From NCBI GenBank assembly GCA_030248215.1, contig JASANG010002869.1, positions 62,001 to 126,000 on the forward strand: a stretch of 64,000 nt of DNA, read 5' to 3'. Position numbers and translations under genes: made by a program. Below, one piece after another: positions 1 to 11,421 of this stretch (its first letter is position 1; the number at the start of each line of letters is the position of its first letter). Source of the DNA: Enoplolaimus lenunculus (Eukaryota; Nematoda; Enoplea; Enoplida; Thoracostomopsidae). The notes under the pieces were generated by a model. It made no database searches. It saw nothing but the letters and a program-made list of their open reading frames with translations, and had not been told where the DNA came from.

Positions 1-32
1 CGTAGCCAGTTTGTGTGTAAAACACCATGGAT

Positions 33-1024
33 TAAGCTCTTTTCACACGCACAAGTTTTTGCAGCAAGAACTCACAGCGACAACTATGCACTAAATACTT
101 GCAGCTGTAAGTATTTGTAAAGAATCAACACTTTCATTTTGAATCTTGACATGAATTTATGTGAATTATTTGCAGACGACTGCAATAAATATCAAACATA
201 ACCGATAAACAAACAGTTCAGCCAGTGATGATGAATTAATATTCGACTTACAAGGCTGTTTCTACCTACGAATTAATTGTTCGTATACATCAGTCATGAA
301 TAACTTGCAGCTGCAACTTCTTTAAATGGATTTCTAAAAAACAGTAGCAAGTTTCAGATGTAAGAAACATTCACGCGTAAAGAAGATTTTACTTGAACTT
401 TCTTGACTTGAAAACGCTTTCATACCGATGCAATTTCTATTTAATGCTTAAAAATTTAAAACTCTTCGGCTGCGAAATATCAAACAATTGATATTTACGT
501 TTAATTTAAACTTCTTAAATAAATTCAAAAAGTCTGAATTAACTCAAGAAGCGCTCAGCAACACTTTCAAATTTTCCAACCAAAATGCAGGTGTAAGAAA
601 TTCAAGCGACTTTCAATAGCGTATATAAACACGTGCGAATTAAATTCAATAGCATTAATTCGGATCAATCAGCTGCACTGTAAATTCCAATAAGTTGATT
701 AATCAACTCACCAAGCGAGTTGGTTATTTCTGAATGAATATCAGTATACACTAACTCACTCTGAGTTGACTTGATTGTCATTCCGAGTTGAGTTGACTCT
801 GAGTGAGTGGATTAATTAAGTCAAAATGAATTGAATCGACTCACAATTCTGAGTTCTGATAGTCCTAACTCCGACTGAGTGGATTCAACTCATTCTGAGT
901 TAAAATCAACTCACTGAAATTTACAGTGTGCTAGGACTTCAAAGCTGTTTTGTAGTCAAAGTAGCACATGCAAGATGCATCTGCAAGTTTTTGCTGCAAA
1001 AACTTTTGCGATTGAACAGGGCTT
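33..1024. repeat. Family D element, long form, with nested family A copy
   Basis: The ends are inverted copies of a motif reading roughly CACACGYRCAAGTTTTTGC and, at the right, GCAAGTTTTTGCTGCAAAAA...GGGCTT. The interior shares blocks (for example the GACTTGAAAACGC and ATATCAAACAA stretches) with the copy at 2919-3480. Family A is inserted at 676-928. No coding potential was seen. Confidence 0.6.
676..928 (+). repeat. Family A MITE-like element
   Basis: It starts CACTGTAAATTCCAATRAGTTG and ends AAATTTACAGTG, an inverted pair. The interior is built from repeated GAGTTGA/TCAACTC words, so it can fold on itself. Length is about 253 bp, typical of the family here. It interrupts the family D element around it. 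Confidence 0.8.
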
Positions 1025-1149
1025 TATTTTTTATTTTTATGCTGCGGCATAACTCATTCTCGCATTATGCGGCACCACAACCCAGTTTTATCTCTGGATA
1101 ACAAAATATTAATTTTACCGCAGCCGTAGGTGAAGCAAAACTTGGCAGG

Positions 1150-1317
1150 AAAAATGTTGACCATAAAAATAGGTTATGGTCGTTACAGCAGTATTAGCAT
1201 ATTCCTAAGTCTAAACGTAAACCCAAGCCTATGCCTAAGTGAAAGATAGTCAAAAGGTGAAGCTTACTTTGTTGCAGTCACGTGAAAAAAACCGCTCCCC
1301 TTGATCTACATTAGCCG
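1150..1317 (+). repeat. Family B element (TTAGGC-bearing), diverged
   Basis: The order of blocks matches family B: a GTAACAGTAGTATAAGCATATT-like start, then CCTAAG hexamers, then AAGCTTACT, then a GTTCCGCCCC-like end. The end blocks have drifted. Confidence 0.55.
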
Positions 1318-1558
1318 AAATAATGAATTCGCAGAATTATTACAGTAATTCGGTGAACAAATATATTATCAAACCATTGTTTCTGTTCGGTTATTCAAGA
1401 AATCTCTACCGCACGGACAAAAAATTTGAGTACGAAATTTTTAGCTGCCAAAATTAGCCGAACTGTGAGCCACAACTAATTGGCAGGTAGTATTGAGGTT
1501 TCAGCTTGGGCTTTGAGCTTAATAAATTAAAGATAGTAATTGATTATTTTTCCTTTTT

Positions 1559-1830
1559 GCTGGGCTTACGTTATAATCGGGGCAGCGCAAGACATGTTCT
1601 GTCCGTATTAGACTATTACGTAACATTTTGTCTGCTTATAGACATATATTCAAAAGTCGCAGTTGTTTGCTATCATCATGTGTAGGTCACCCTTTTTCTC
1701 ATCAATATCATATATTTTACGTATTGTCTGCAAATATATAATGCGAAATATTTTTCAAATATCTACATACTTGAAGTAATATACCAATTTGTCCTGTTGA
1801 ATGTCATATGATATTAGAACCGTTGATAGT
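1559..1830 (-). repeat. Family M element, truncated copy
   Basis: It begins GGGCTTACGTTATAATCGGGG and runs on in similarity with the inverted right end of the element at 29569-30243, including the TTAGACTATT and TCTGCTTATAGAC blocks and a CATATGATAT palindrome. The other end was not found. Confidence 0.6.
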
Positions 1831-2146
1831 GCTTACAGTACAGTTATACCAGAAACCTGTACTACAATAGCACATCGACATTTAAAGCCAAGTCGACATA
1901 CCCGAGTTGACATGGCAGGGTAACAGCCTAAAACTTTTGCGGCTCTCAAAGTTCTACTAAATTTCGTGTATTCTATTATTAATATTTGGTTATGCACTAT
2001 TGGTCGTTGTTAGGCAATTTAAATTCAAACCTAATGATTAACTGGTTAACTTGAAAACATACTCTTTTGTATGCTAATTAGCCCGTTTCTAATGTCATAA
2101 AAAAGTTTACCGATTTAAAATCCGGGGTCTCCGATATGGTTTGCAG

Positions 2147-2298
2147 TGTCAATGTAAAGAACAGGGGCGAAACAGTAAAATAAGCATATTTCTAAGCCTA
2201 AGCCTAAGCCAAACAAAAAAAATTAGTCTACAGCTTAAGCTTACTCTTTTCTAGTTTCACAGAAAAATGTTCCGATCCTGATCTTTACATTGGTACAT
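2147..2298 (+). repeat. Family B element, short copy
   Basis: The left end TCAATGTAAAGAACAGGGGC and right end CCTGATCTTTACATTG are inverted relatives. Only a few CCTAAG units lie between them. Confidence 0.7.
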
Positions 2299-2645
2299 TG
2301 TGTTAAGGGTTCGAACAATTACTTTTGGATCAACGCAAAGACATTCAACGCCCTGAATTGAAATCTTATTTTAATTTTTTGGAAAATTTAAATTTTCTTA
2401 ATTTTAAGTGTTACTAATGCCACAGAGAATTATTTGTTGGCATTCACGGACTTTTTTGAACGGCAGTATCGGCTCTTCCCGTATTTAAATCTAGTTAAAT
2501 TGAACAGTTACCGTAATACGTTTTTGGGTTTTTGACTCAGAAAAATAATTGATGGGTACCATACGAACCGTTGGTTTAGGTTCATGATGATAAGTGCAAA
2601 CTGTTCATGCTGAGGATATTAGGACTTCCGGCCTATTTTATTAGT

Positions 2646-2887
2646 TAAGCCCTATTCACACGTGCAAGTTTTTGCTGCGAGAACTTGCATCTGCAAATTG
2701 CACGGCTGCAATAAATTCAGTGAACTTGCATGATTGTTCACACATGTGATCTAAAATTCCTAGCTATGATTTTTAATGAATTATCGGCAGCTGTAAGTTT
2801 TTCGAACGGGATTTTGGACAAAACTTGCAAATGCAAGTTGCAGCTGTAAGTTCTCGCAGCAAAAACTTGCCCGTGCGAATAGGACTT
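2646..2887. repeat. Family D element, short form
   Basis: A 240-bp hairpin-ended repeat. The left end reads AAGCCCTATTCACACGTGCA and the right end is its inverted match ending GTGCGAATAGGACTT. Inside are TTGCAGCTGCAA-type palindromes. Confidence 0.75.
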
Positions 2888-2918
2888 AAGCTTAAGGAAA
2901 TGATACTTTGCAGGCTTT

Positions 2919-3480
2919 AAGCCCTGTGCATAATTGCATGTTTTGCAGCGAGAACTCGTAAACTGGAAGTTGCGCGAAATACCTGCGGCTGCAAGGATTT
3001 GTAAGGAAACATCACTAGCATTCTGAATCTTGACATGAATTTATGTGAATAATTTGAAGACGATTGCAATAAATATCAAGCGTATGCGATAAGTTACCAT
3101 TTCTGCCAATGATGATGTATTAATTCGACTTGCAAGGCCATTCTCATATATGAATTAATTATTTTCGTATAATCATCGTGAATAAATTGCAGCTGCAAGT
3201 TCTCCGAATGAATTTCGCAATTAGCTACAAGAAACATTCACACGTAACGAAGGTTTTACTCGAAATTTCTTGACTGGAAACCGCTGGCAAGGCATAAAAT
3301 TTCTGTTCAGTACTCAGTAGATGCAATGCAAGTCCAGTCAACCTCGCCGTATCAACTGCGAAATATCAAACAAGGTTGATACTTGATTTGCATTAATAAA
3401 CCAAAATGCAGGTGAAAAAAATTCAACTGATTTGCAATTGCGTTCACACGTGCGAACTAAATTTAATAGCATAAATTACG
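2919..3480. repeat. Family D element, long form, truncated
   Basis: The left end resembles the other family D ends (AAGCCCTGTGCATAATTGCA), and the interior matches blocks of 33-1024. No clean right end was found. The rest of the sequence up to the gene at 3946 shows nothing recognisable. Confidence 0.5.
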
Positions 3481-3945
3481 ATTAATATTTTACTGCTGAA
3501 ATAACTTCTCTCCGATCCGATTTGTTTAATGTTGCGGTCGGTTTCGGTCCAAGCCCGGTCCAGGATCGCACCCTCTCGGGCCGATTCTGTCCGGTCCGAC
3601 CGCATGTTCCAGATGGGGCCAGAAACAAAAATTATTATTTTATATAATTTGTTCATTTTTTATCAAACAAACGTTACCAAAGGTGCTTTTTGACTTACTA
3701 AAAGTGTTTAAAATAGCGTTTTATTTTTTGACACGATTCCTATGTTTTGAATTCGGTCCAGTCGCCGTTTGATCCTTTTTCTGCCAATGTGGCCCAAACA
3801 ACGCTGTTCGCAATTGTTTTCTATTTTTTGTTTTAAAACATATAAAAAATAAACAATAATAGAATAATACAACGTTTTTTGTTGTTTTCTATTTTTGTGT
3901 CTTTCGAGTTTCATGCCTGTAAGCGGTGTTGATTTCAAATTTCAT

Positions 3946-6900
3946 ATGGCCTTAAAGTTACGACTTTTGTTATTATTTTTACTGATTTCGTGGAACCACT
4001 GTGAAGGTACGTTATACACCGTTTGACCAATGTTACTTTAAGGGGCGTAACAGTAGATTAAACGTATTCCTAAGGCTAATCCTAGGCCTAAGAGTTGCAA
4101 AAATGTGTTCCTAACCTAAGTCTAAGCCTAATTCGAAGCAAAAAATGTAATCTGGAATCTAAACCTACTCTTTTATAGACCCACCAGAAACCTGGACGCC
4201 TCTTAAGGTAACATGAGCCCACTGTTTAAATATTCAAATCGTATCCCTTCCTTATGAATATTTTCTAATATCAGCCTTAAATGTCAAGCTAAATTGTAAC
4301 ATCTGATGCTGGAATGAGAGACGTTTACCTTCACCACTCAGCTATACAGCTTGACGCTCTAAACTGAAGTTGATCTCATTAAGTTTGCCAAGATGGGTGC
4401 CGACAGCGGTCGGCCCCCAGGGGTTTGGGTGGCACTTCCGCCGAGACTCCTGTGTATGACTTATTGCACATACAGTTTGCATTTAATTGCTCATATTGTA
4501 CATTATGCAGTAATGGTTTAATTAACCTGTTAGAGACGGCCGAATAATTTCAGAAAGCGCAGGGGAATTTTCATCAATTTGACTTAAGGAAGCGTAATGT
4601 TCTCATATCTCACAATTTTCCCACTCAGAAAATTTTTTGTAAAAATATACAATTTTTACCCTCAGAAATTTTTTGTGATAAAACTTTATCATTTTTCTCT
4701 TTAGGAAATTTTTGGTGATAAAACGATAAGATCCCATAGCTTGCAAGTTTTTCCGTAAGAAAAATTCTTGGCGATAAAATGATAATGTTCCTACGTTACA
4801 ATTTTTTGCGTTTCATAACATTTGCCATCCCGACCTTCCCATCAGATATTTCTAGATCCGCCTCTGACAGAAGCGTAACAGTAGTATAAGCATATTCCTA
4901 AACCTAAGGCTAACCGTAAGGATAAGCCTATACCTAACCTAAATGCTAAGCAAAAATCAGTCTGTTACAACGTCGTAGGCCACTCTGAACAGTACCTATC
5001 GCCAGATTTACTAACAGGGGTTTTAAAACAATCCAACTCCGGTAGCTGTGTATTTCAAATTCTACAATTAACTCCTGTTCAACAAATGTTAACAAATCTT
5101 GGCTCATGTATAGAACAGGGCCGGATCGTTCTCTGGAGGGGCTATGACAGAGTTTAAGCTTTAGACTAATTTTTTGCTTAGGCTTAGGCTTAGGCTTAGG
5201 AATAGACTCATCCATACGCTTAGGCTTAGGCTTAGGAATATGATTATACTACTGTTCCGGCCCTGTTCAATACATGGGCCAAAATCTTAATTTTCTCATT
5301 TCAAAATCCACTGATTTTGAAAAAAATTACCCGATTTACCGTCAACATTTCAAAGATGCTGCACACATTTGAGAATATGAGCAGATTAATTTTTGTTTGT
5401 TTTCAGGTATTCAATGTCCACAACCAAATGTGCCTCATTCGGTTGGTTTAACGGCGTCGGCAAATCCTTACGCTCCAGGGACGACATACACCATTCAAGG
5501 ATGTGAGCAAGGATTCACAAGGACTGGACCGACTCAAGCAACATGCGTCACGATTAATTCAACGCTGTCCGAATGGCAAAGCGAACCTGTGTGTGATGGT
5601 AAATTGGAAAGGCAACAATGGATCGGAACTCGTCCACTTTAAATTCCGATGAATTGATTAATCAACTCAGAGAGAGAATTGGTTATTTCTGAGTAAATAA
5701 CAGTAAAAATTAACGCAGTCTGAGCTGATTTAATTCTGCGACAGTTAAATTAATTAACTCAGAACGAGTTCAATCAATTCAGAATTCTAAGTTCTGAAAG
5801 TCATAACTCAGAGCTCCAGACGTTTGAGTGGATTCAACTCATTCTGAGGTAAAATTAATTCACTTAAATTTACAGTCTGATAATAAAGCTTCTTAGAGAA
5901 TCCCACTGAATATTAGCGTTTCGCTATACTTGCACTACGGCGACGTCCGACAGCATACGGTATTGTACGTGTGAGTTATTCGTGCGGGTGACAGGCTGTG
6001 CCGGACGGCATTCAAATAATAAAAAATGCAGATCAACCCTAACGCTTAAATTAGCATTATTTGTTGAATACTGCGCTTTGTGTATAATTTCATGTATATA
6101 TACAGTCTGTTATGACTCGCTGTCATAGTATATTTTGTGCGGGAGACGAAAATTTAATAAAATTCAAAATTTGTTCGATGAAATTTTTCCTGACTAAAGC
6201 TTCAGTTACGATCTTCTGCCAAATCGCTATACAGAAGTAGCGCACTGTAAATTGCAATGAGTTAATTATTCAACTCAGACGAAAAGTTTGTTATTTCCGA
6301 GTTTAATAACAGTAAACTTTAACTCACTTTGAGTTGACTTGATTTATACTGTGACTTGAGTTGACCTCCGGGTGAGTTGCTTAACTATTAAACCAGAATG
6401 AGTTGAATCAACTCAGAATTGTGAGTTCTGATAGTCCTACCTCAGACTGAGTGATTCAACTCTTTCTGAGTTCAAATCAACGCACTGGAATTTACAGTGC
6501 GACTGTTGGATGGAAGGCGTTTACTATCATCGTTCTCAAACGAGTTTTTGCATTAATTTTTCGCTAAAAACTTTTAAGCAAAAAATTTATAGAAAAACAA
6601 TTTTTTGCCGCAAAAATTCTACACTGTAAATTACAGTGAGTTGATTTCAACTCTGAATGAGTTGAATCACTCAGTCTGAGTTAGGACTATCAGAACTCAG
6701 AATTTTGAGTTGATTCAATTCATTCTGCCTTAATTAATCAACTCATCCAGAGTCAACTCAACTCAGAGTGAGTTAAAGTTTACTGTTATTAATTCAGAAA
6801 TAACCAACTCGCTCGCTGAATTGATTAATCAACTCATTGGAATTAAGAGTCTTTTCAAGCGTACCTTTCTTAAACTATTGTTTCTAAAACATATACAAAA

Positions 6901-9900
6901 TTTAAATTATAATAATTGTGAACAATTGTCTACATATATTAATTAAATACTTATAGCTGAATGTACACACCTTGTGGCAATCGGAAATGGCACAGTTCAC
7001 TTCCATGACGGACATCCGCCTTTTCTAACCGGATCCGAGGCTACGGTGGTCTGTGATACCGGATATCATTTGCAAGGCAATTATTTGTTGACGTGTGATT
7101 CCAAAGGATCATGGGGCACCATACCTATTTGCATACGTAAGTTTAGAATTTAAATTTTTTCGAATTTTTTTAATCGCCGCGATAGCGCTTATTTAGGAAG
7201 CACTTAGGTACGCATACATAAAGGGGATTGGGATATACTGCCCCCTCCTACGAGATTTGAAATCAAAAAATTGTGCCTTCTACAGGCTTTAGGGCAAATG
7301 TTACTTTTAGGACCGTAACAGTAGATTAAGCGTATTCCCAAGCCTAAGCCTAAGCTTTGCAAAAGCGCATTTCTAAGCCTAACCCTAAGCGTTGCAAAAG
7401 CGCATTCCTAAGCCTAAGCCTAAGCCAAAGCCTAAATAAAAAATGTAGTCTAGAATGTAAGCCTACTCTTTTACAGACCCACCAGAAACCGGAACGGCCT
7501 TAAAAGTAACATGGGCCGGTGTTAGAATAATCTGCTGTCTTTGAGTGATATTTAAATTTTTTTACGTTTGTTTTCCAGAAATTTGTCCGTGGCTGTTTTT
7601 CCCAGTGAGCGAACACGTGGTTACCAGCTACAACAGCACACTTCCGTTACCCGGAGTCCGAGCGACTTTCGCGTGTCCAGCGGTTGGATTTGTAAAATCA
7701 GGCGGAGTCGGAGCGACGTGTGGCCGAGATTCAACTTGGATTTTCGACGGCGAACAACCGCATTGTGAACGTAAGTTTCAACGCCAGTTTCAGATCAAAG
7801 CAGAAAAAAACACAAACGGACCGCCCGCACAACCACAACCGCCGGGGCCGAAAAAAAACCAAAAAAAAAAGGGGGAAAAAAAAACGGCCGGAAAAAAAAA
7901 AGAAAGCAAAAGAACGTTCCGCCGCTGATCTTTACATGCGTCCAAGCGTTTTAACCTAACTTACATACGAGGCTAACCATTTTCTAGGCAACATCAAAAA
8001 GTTTCCAGCCAAAATTTAGTGTCGCACGATTACTGAAGAAGCAGACACCAGCTGTATTTTGGTAAAGGCTTTCCTCTTTAATACTCCTGTATGAAAACTG
8101 TCATTTCTGCGGATGCTTATCAGTAGAAATTAATAAAAATCCATATTTTTCAGCAATTTGCCTTCAAATCACAGTATCAAACGGTCATACAAACTACACC
8201 TCACCGGATCCAATGTATACCGGATCTAAAGCCATGGTAACGTGTCATGATGGATTCGCTGCGACATCGCCGTCCACTCTGACTTGTGACAAAGGAAGCT
8301 GGATGCCGGAAGTACCGGAATGCCGTCGTTAGTTTTATATTCAAACCCTTATTCACTGTAAATTCCAATGAGTTGATTAATCAATTGAGCTAGTGAGTTA
8401 GTTATTTCTGAGTTAATAACAGTTAACATTAGCTCACTCTGATCTGATTTAATTCTGGGTAAGTTGATTAATTAACTCAGAACGAGTTGAAACAATTTTG
8501 AAACAATTCAGAATTCTGAGTTCTGAAAGACCTAATTCAGAGCTCAGGCCTCCAGAGTGGATTCAACTCATTCTGAATTAAAATCAACTCACTGAAATTA
8601 ACAGTGTGGGACAAGGCTGGTACCGACCCTTGAGGAGCCCCATTTTGGCTAACTACAATTTTTTCACTGACCACTAAGTTACAGATCTGTGAATCATTTT
8701 ATTGCCTCTCCCTCGAACCTTTTCAGGAGAGACGGCTATATTACCGCCGGCCTTGTAAGCCATATTTCTAAGAACTTAAAATGGACAGATATTTTCTTAG
8801 AAACTAAAGCTATTCTATTGAAGTGTGACAATTTTAAGTCAATAAAAATGTTTAATTTAACACAATTTTTTTACTTAAAATTTTAAAACAATATTGTTTA
8901 AAATTACTGTTATATATTTTAGACGCATGTCCGAAAATGCAAGTTGCACACGGCAGTACTGAGTACAGTTCACAACCAGTATTCAACAATGTAACTGCGA
9001 CGTACACTTGTAATAGCAAATATTTCCTAAAAGGGCCGAAAAGTATCACATGCGTTCATGGAACATGGTCTTCACCTCCACCGACTTGCGCCGGTACAAA
9101 GCCCAGTTGATTTTGTTGGTCAATTTATACACTGCAAAAAATGCTGAGTCAAATTGACTCTCTTCGAAAGAGACTCTACGAAACTACACAAATTAAGTCA
9201 AATTCGACTCCACAGTTGATTTTGTTGGTCAATTTATACACTGCAAAAAATGCTGAGTCAAATTGACTCTCTTTGATCACACAAAAAAGTATTTCTGAAT
9301 GTATTCATAAAAGTATTTTCTGTGTCAAATCTGAAAAGTTTTTCTGATATTTCAGACAATTTTTCTAAAAATAACTGGAAATCGTTTAATTCCAGACTTT
9401 ATTTCAAAACTTTTTTGAAAAATTTTCTGTTATAACAGAAGTACTTTTCAAGTGCACCTTGCTAATTATATTTCTTAAATGTAAGAAATTTTTTCTCAAA
9501 TATCGGAAATTTTATTTTGAGTGAAAGAGACTCTACGAAACTACACAAATTAAGTCAAATTCGACTCCGCCAGAGAAAATTCGACTTGAGTCGCACGTTG
9601 GACTCTGGTGGAGTCGAACACTCAATTTGTGTAGTCCTGTAGAGCCTATTCTTAGAGAGTCAATTTGACTCAGCCTTTTTCGCAGCGTAGAACAGGGCCG
9701 TAACAGTAGTATAAGCATATTTCTAGACCTCAGCCTAAGCATGAAAATGAGCATATACCTAAGTCTAAGTCTAACCCGAACCGTAAGCTAAAAACTGGTC
9801 TAAAGCTAAAGCTTTCTCTGTTGCAGTCCCGCAAAAAAACGTTCCGCTCGTGATGGTTTAGCATGAGTCGATATTTTGGTTAATTTTTTTCTGCATGAAT

Positions 9901-11044
9901 ATTTTCAATTTCACATGAGATATCTTAAATTTGCAGATTGCATACCATACGGTGCAACGCACTTTCATTATATGCTTCGACTGTGGCAATCACGATTTAG
10001 GTGACGTTTTAGAAGAATAGATTTAAATATTTATAAAAGTGAAGGCTTCTGAAAATGTTTAGGCTTTAAGCAAACATTTTACTAAAAACTGAACCCAAAA
10101 CCTGATCATAAACCTAAGCTTTTTCGTACAATTTTTGTGAAATTATATTCTTTACTTAAAATAGCTGTATTTTTGAACAATTTTTAATTTTAGCCATTTG
10201 TTCGGAAGAATCCATTTCGAAAGGCAAAGCAATTTTTGAACATTATCCGCCATACGAAGGCACTTCCGTTACGTACGTCTGTAATCCTGGATACGCCGTT
10301 TCTGAAGGATATCAGAGTTCAGTCTGTAACAACGATGGAACATGGACACATAACGTTCCGATCTGTTCCTCAAGTAAGCTATTTTTTTCAATTTTAGTCT
10401 AAACACAAATTTTCAATATAATGACTGAGTTGCAGAGATATGAGCGTATTTTGAGCAAAATTCGACATTTAATACACTGTAAATTCCAATGAGTTGATTA
10501 ATCAATTCAGCTAGCGAGTTGGTTATTTCTGAATTAATAACAGTAAACTTTAACTCACTCTGAGTTGAGTTGATTATTACTCTCAACATTCTGAGTTCTG
10601 ATAGTCCTAACTCAGTCTGAGTGATTCAACTCATTCTGAGTTAAAATTAACTCACTGAAATAAACAGTGTAATAATTTTATTTTTGAGTCAAGACAGAGG
10701 TTTCATTACATTACAAAATAACTAATTGCGCTGTAATTTTCAACGACGAGTTACTTAATCAACTCACCCTGAATTAAATCTGCTCAGAGCAAGATGATTT
10801 TTACTATTATTAACTCAAATATAACCAGAAATAACTAATTCGCTTTCTGAGTTGATTAACGCAATGAAATTTACAGTGTGTAACGTTTTAATGCAGTTAA
10901 TAAAGGGTTAAAACTGTGACATTTATTGTCTTTATTTTAGCTATGATGGATAACTCGGCGAACAACAACAACAACATTCCAGTTGAAATTTCAACCACCT
11001 ATGTCGCCGTGATCGCTGTGATTATGAAATATTTTGGGATTTAA
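3946..11044 (+). CDS. Secreted six-CCP (Sushi) domain protein, probably GPI- or membrane-anchored
   Basis: Exons: 3946-4006, 5407-5598, 6957-7136, 7579-7770, 8154-8327, 8923-9093, 10194-10373, 10941-11044. Together they give 417 residues with an exact frame. Exon 1 encodes a signal peptide (MALKLRLLLLFLLISW...). Each of the next six exons is phase 1 at both ends and encodes one CCP module with four cysteines and the tryptophan before the last one, at about residues 21-84, 85-144, 145-208, 209-266, 267-323 and 324-383. The last exon gives an Asn-rich spacer and a hydrophobic tail (TTYVAVIAVIMKYFGI), which looks like a GPI signal or short membrane anchor. CCP modules generally bind proteins or glycans outside the cell, as in complement regulators and adhesion proteins; no partner can be inferred here. 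The exon 5 donor is the less usual GTTAGT. If it is not used, TAG stops the frame two codons after the last cysteine of CCP4. The start Met is the first in a clean signal sequence. The exact family member is not identified. Confidence 0.85.
4028..4221 (+). repeat. Family C element (TTAGGC-bearing)
   Basis: The ends are ATGTTACTTTAAGGGGCGTA and, inverted, GGACGCCTCTTAAGGTAACAT. CCTAAG-type hexamers lie between. It sits in the first intron of the CCP gene. Confidence 0.75.
4230..4365 (-). repeat. tRNA-derived SINE fragment, diverged
   Basis: On the minus strand it reads GCTGTATAGCTGAGTGGT followed by GTAAACGTCTCTC, resembling the A-box half of the copies at 14440 and 17845. A degenerate ATGAATATTTTC tail block lies on the other side. 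Confidence 0.4.
4868..5282 (-). repeat. Family B elements (one complete, one partial)
   Basis: A full copy spans about 5104-5282, with inverted ends ATGTATAGAACAGGGCCGGA and CCGGCCCTGTTCAATACATG and several TTAGGC units. A left-end fragment of another copy in the opposite direction (4868-4960) precedes it. Confidence 0.65.
5635..5877 (+). repeat. Family A MITE-like element
   Basis: It begins CACTTTAAATTCCGATGAAT and ends AAATTTACAGTCTG. It starts about 37 bp after the donor of CCP exon 2, so it lies at the start of that intron. Confidence 0.75.
6243..6499 (+). repeat. Family A MITE-like element
   Basis: Ends CACTGTAAATTGCAATGAGT and GGAATTTACAGTG. Intronic, in the CCP gene. Confidence 0.8.
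6622..6848 (-). repeat. Family A MITE-like element, inverted
   Basis: Inverted copy of the family. It starts CACTGTAAATTACAGTGAGT, and its right end (GATTAATCAACTCATTGGAATT) has lost the terminal CAGTG. Confidence 0.75.
7297..7516 (+). repeat. Family C element (TTAGGC-bearing)
   Basis: The left end is ATGTTACTTTTAGGACCGTA and the right end GGCCTTAAAAGTAACATGGGCC. Two short blocks of CCTAAG hexamers are separated by GTTGCAAAAGCGCATTCCTA, which is itself partly duplicated. Confidence 0.75.
7790..7943. other. Homopolymer-rich stretch ending in a family B terminus
   Basis: Long A runs broken by GGGGG, ACGGCCGG and similar words, then GTTCCGCCGCTGATCTTTAC, which is the right end of a family B element. 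The left part of that element is missing. The run pattern may be a sequencing or assembly fault rather than real sequence. Confidence 0.4.
8354..8606 (+). repeat. Family A MITE-like element
   Basis: Ends CACTGTAAATTCCAATGAGT and GAAATTAACAGTG. It lies in the intron after CCP exon 5, 26 bp after the donor. Confidence 0.8.
9104..9690. repeat. Family F element with internal duplication and nested family E
   Basis: Family F has CACTGCAAAAAATGCTGAGT and inverted ends made of GAGTCAAATTGACTC words. About 110 bp at the left (9104-9213) are repeated in tandem, and the second copy is split by a family E insertion at 9277-9522. Confidence 0.65.
9277..9522 (+). repeat. Family E MITE-like element
   Basis: About 245 bp. 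It starts ACACAAAAAAGTATTTCTGA and ends CGGAAATTTTATTTTGAGTG. The central TTCTGTTATAACAGAA is a palindrome. Matching copies are at 13844-14087 (inverted) and 60490-60739. Confidence 0.7.
9687..9863 (+). repeat. Family B element (TTAGGC-bearing)
   Basis: Left end GTAGAACAGGGCCGTAACAG, right end GTTCCGCTCGTGATGG, with sparse CCTAAG units. It lies in the intron between CCP exons 8923-9093 and 10194-10373. Confidence 0.65.
9937..10000 (+). pseudogene. Possible relict CCP exon
   Basis: It follows an acceptor-like TTGCAG and in phase 1 begins D-C-I-P-Y-G-A-T-H, like the start of a CCP module, but has no further cysteines. It is 64 bp long, so including it would shift the frame into the next exon. 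It was left out of the gene model. It could equally be chance. Confidence 0.25.
10475..10669 (+). repeat. Family A element, internally deleted
   Basis: Ends CACTGTAAATTCCAATGAGT and GAAATAAACAGTG. It is about 195 bp, lacking part of the centre present in other copies. Confidence 0.75.
10729..10878. repeat. Family A element, short diverged copy
   Basis: Begins CGCTGTAATTTTCAACGACG and ends GAAATTTACAGTG. It lies 62 bp before the last CCP exon. Confidence 0.55.
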
Positions 11045-11118
11045 AATAATTTTCCGCTTTAAAAACTGTCATTTTTTGCAATACTTTTTTATTTATGTTT
11101 TAATTAATATATGATTTA

Positions 11119-11366
11119 CACTGTAAATTCTGATGAGTTGATTAACCAACTCAGAGTGAGAATTAATGATTCTGTTTATTTTTGAGTTAATAACAGTAAA
11201 CCTTAACTTAGTTTGAGGTAACTTAATTCTGGGTTTTTTGATTAATTAACTCAGAATGAGTTAAATTTATTCAGAATTCTGATTTGGAAAGACCAAATTC
11301 AGAGCTCAGACCTCTGAGACGATTCAACTCATTCAGAGTTAAAATCAACTCAGTGAAACATTGCAG
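11119..11366 (+). repeat. Family A MITE-like element downstream of the CCP gene
   Basis: Begins CACTGTAAATTCTGATGAGT. The right end is degraded to GAAACATTGCAGGG. Confidence 0.7.
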
Positions 11367-11421
11367 GGTACTGTATATATATTGTTCATTATGCCGCAGA
11401 ACGCTATATACCTCAAAACGT

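Noticed and set aside
7801-7928. Lys-rich C-terminal extension of CCP exon 4
   Set aside because: The frame runs past a good donor (GTAAGT) into homopolymer-rich sequence of doubtful quality that ends in a family B terminus.
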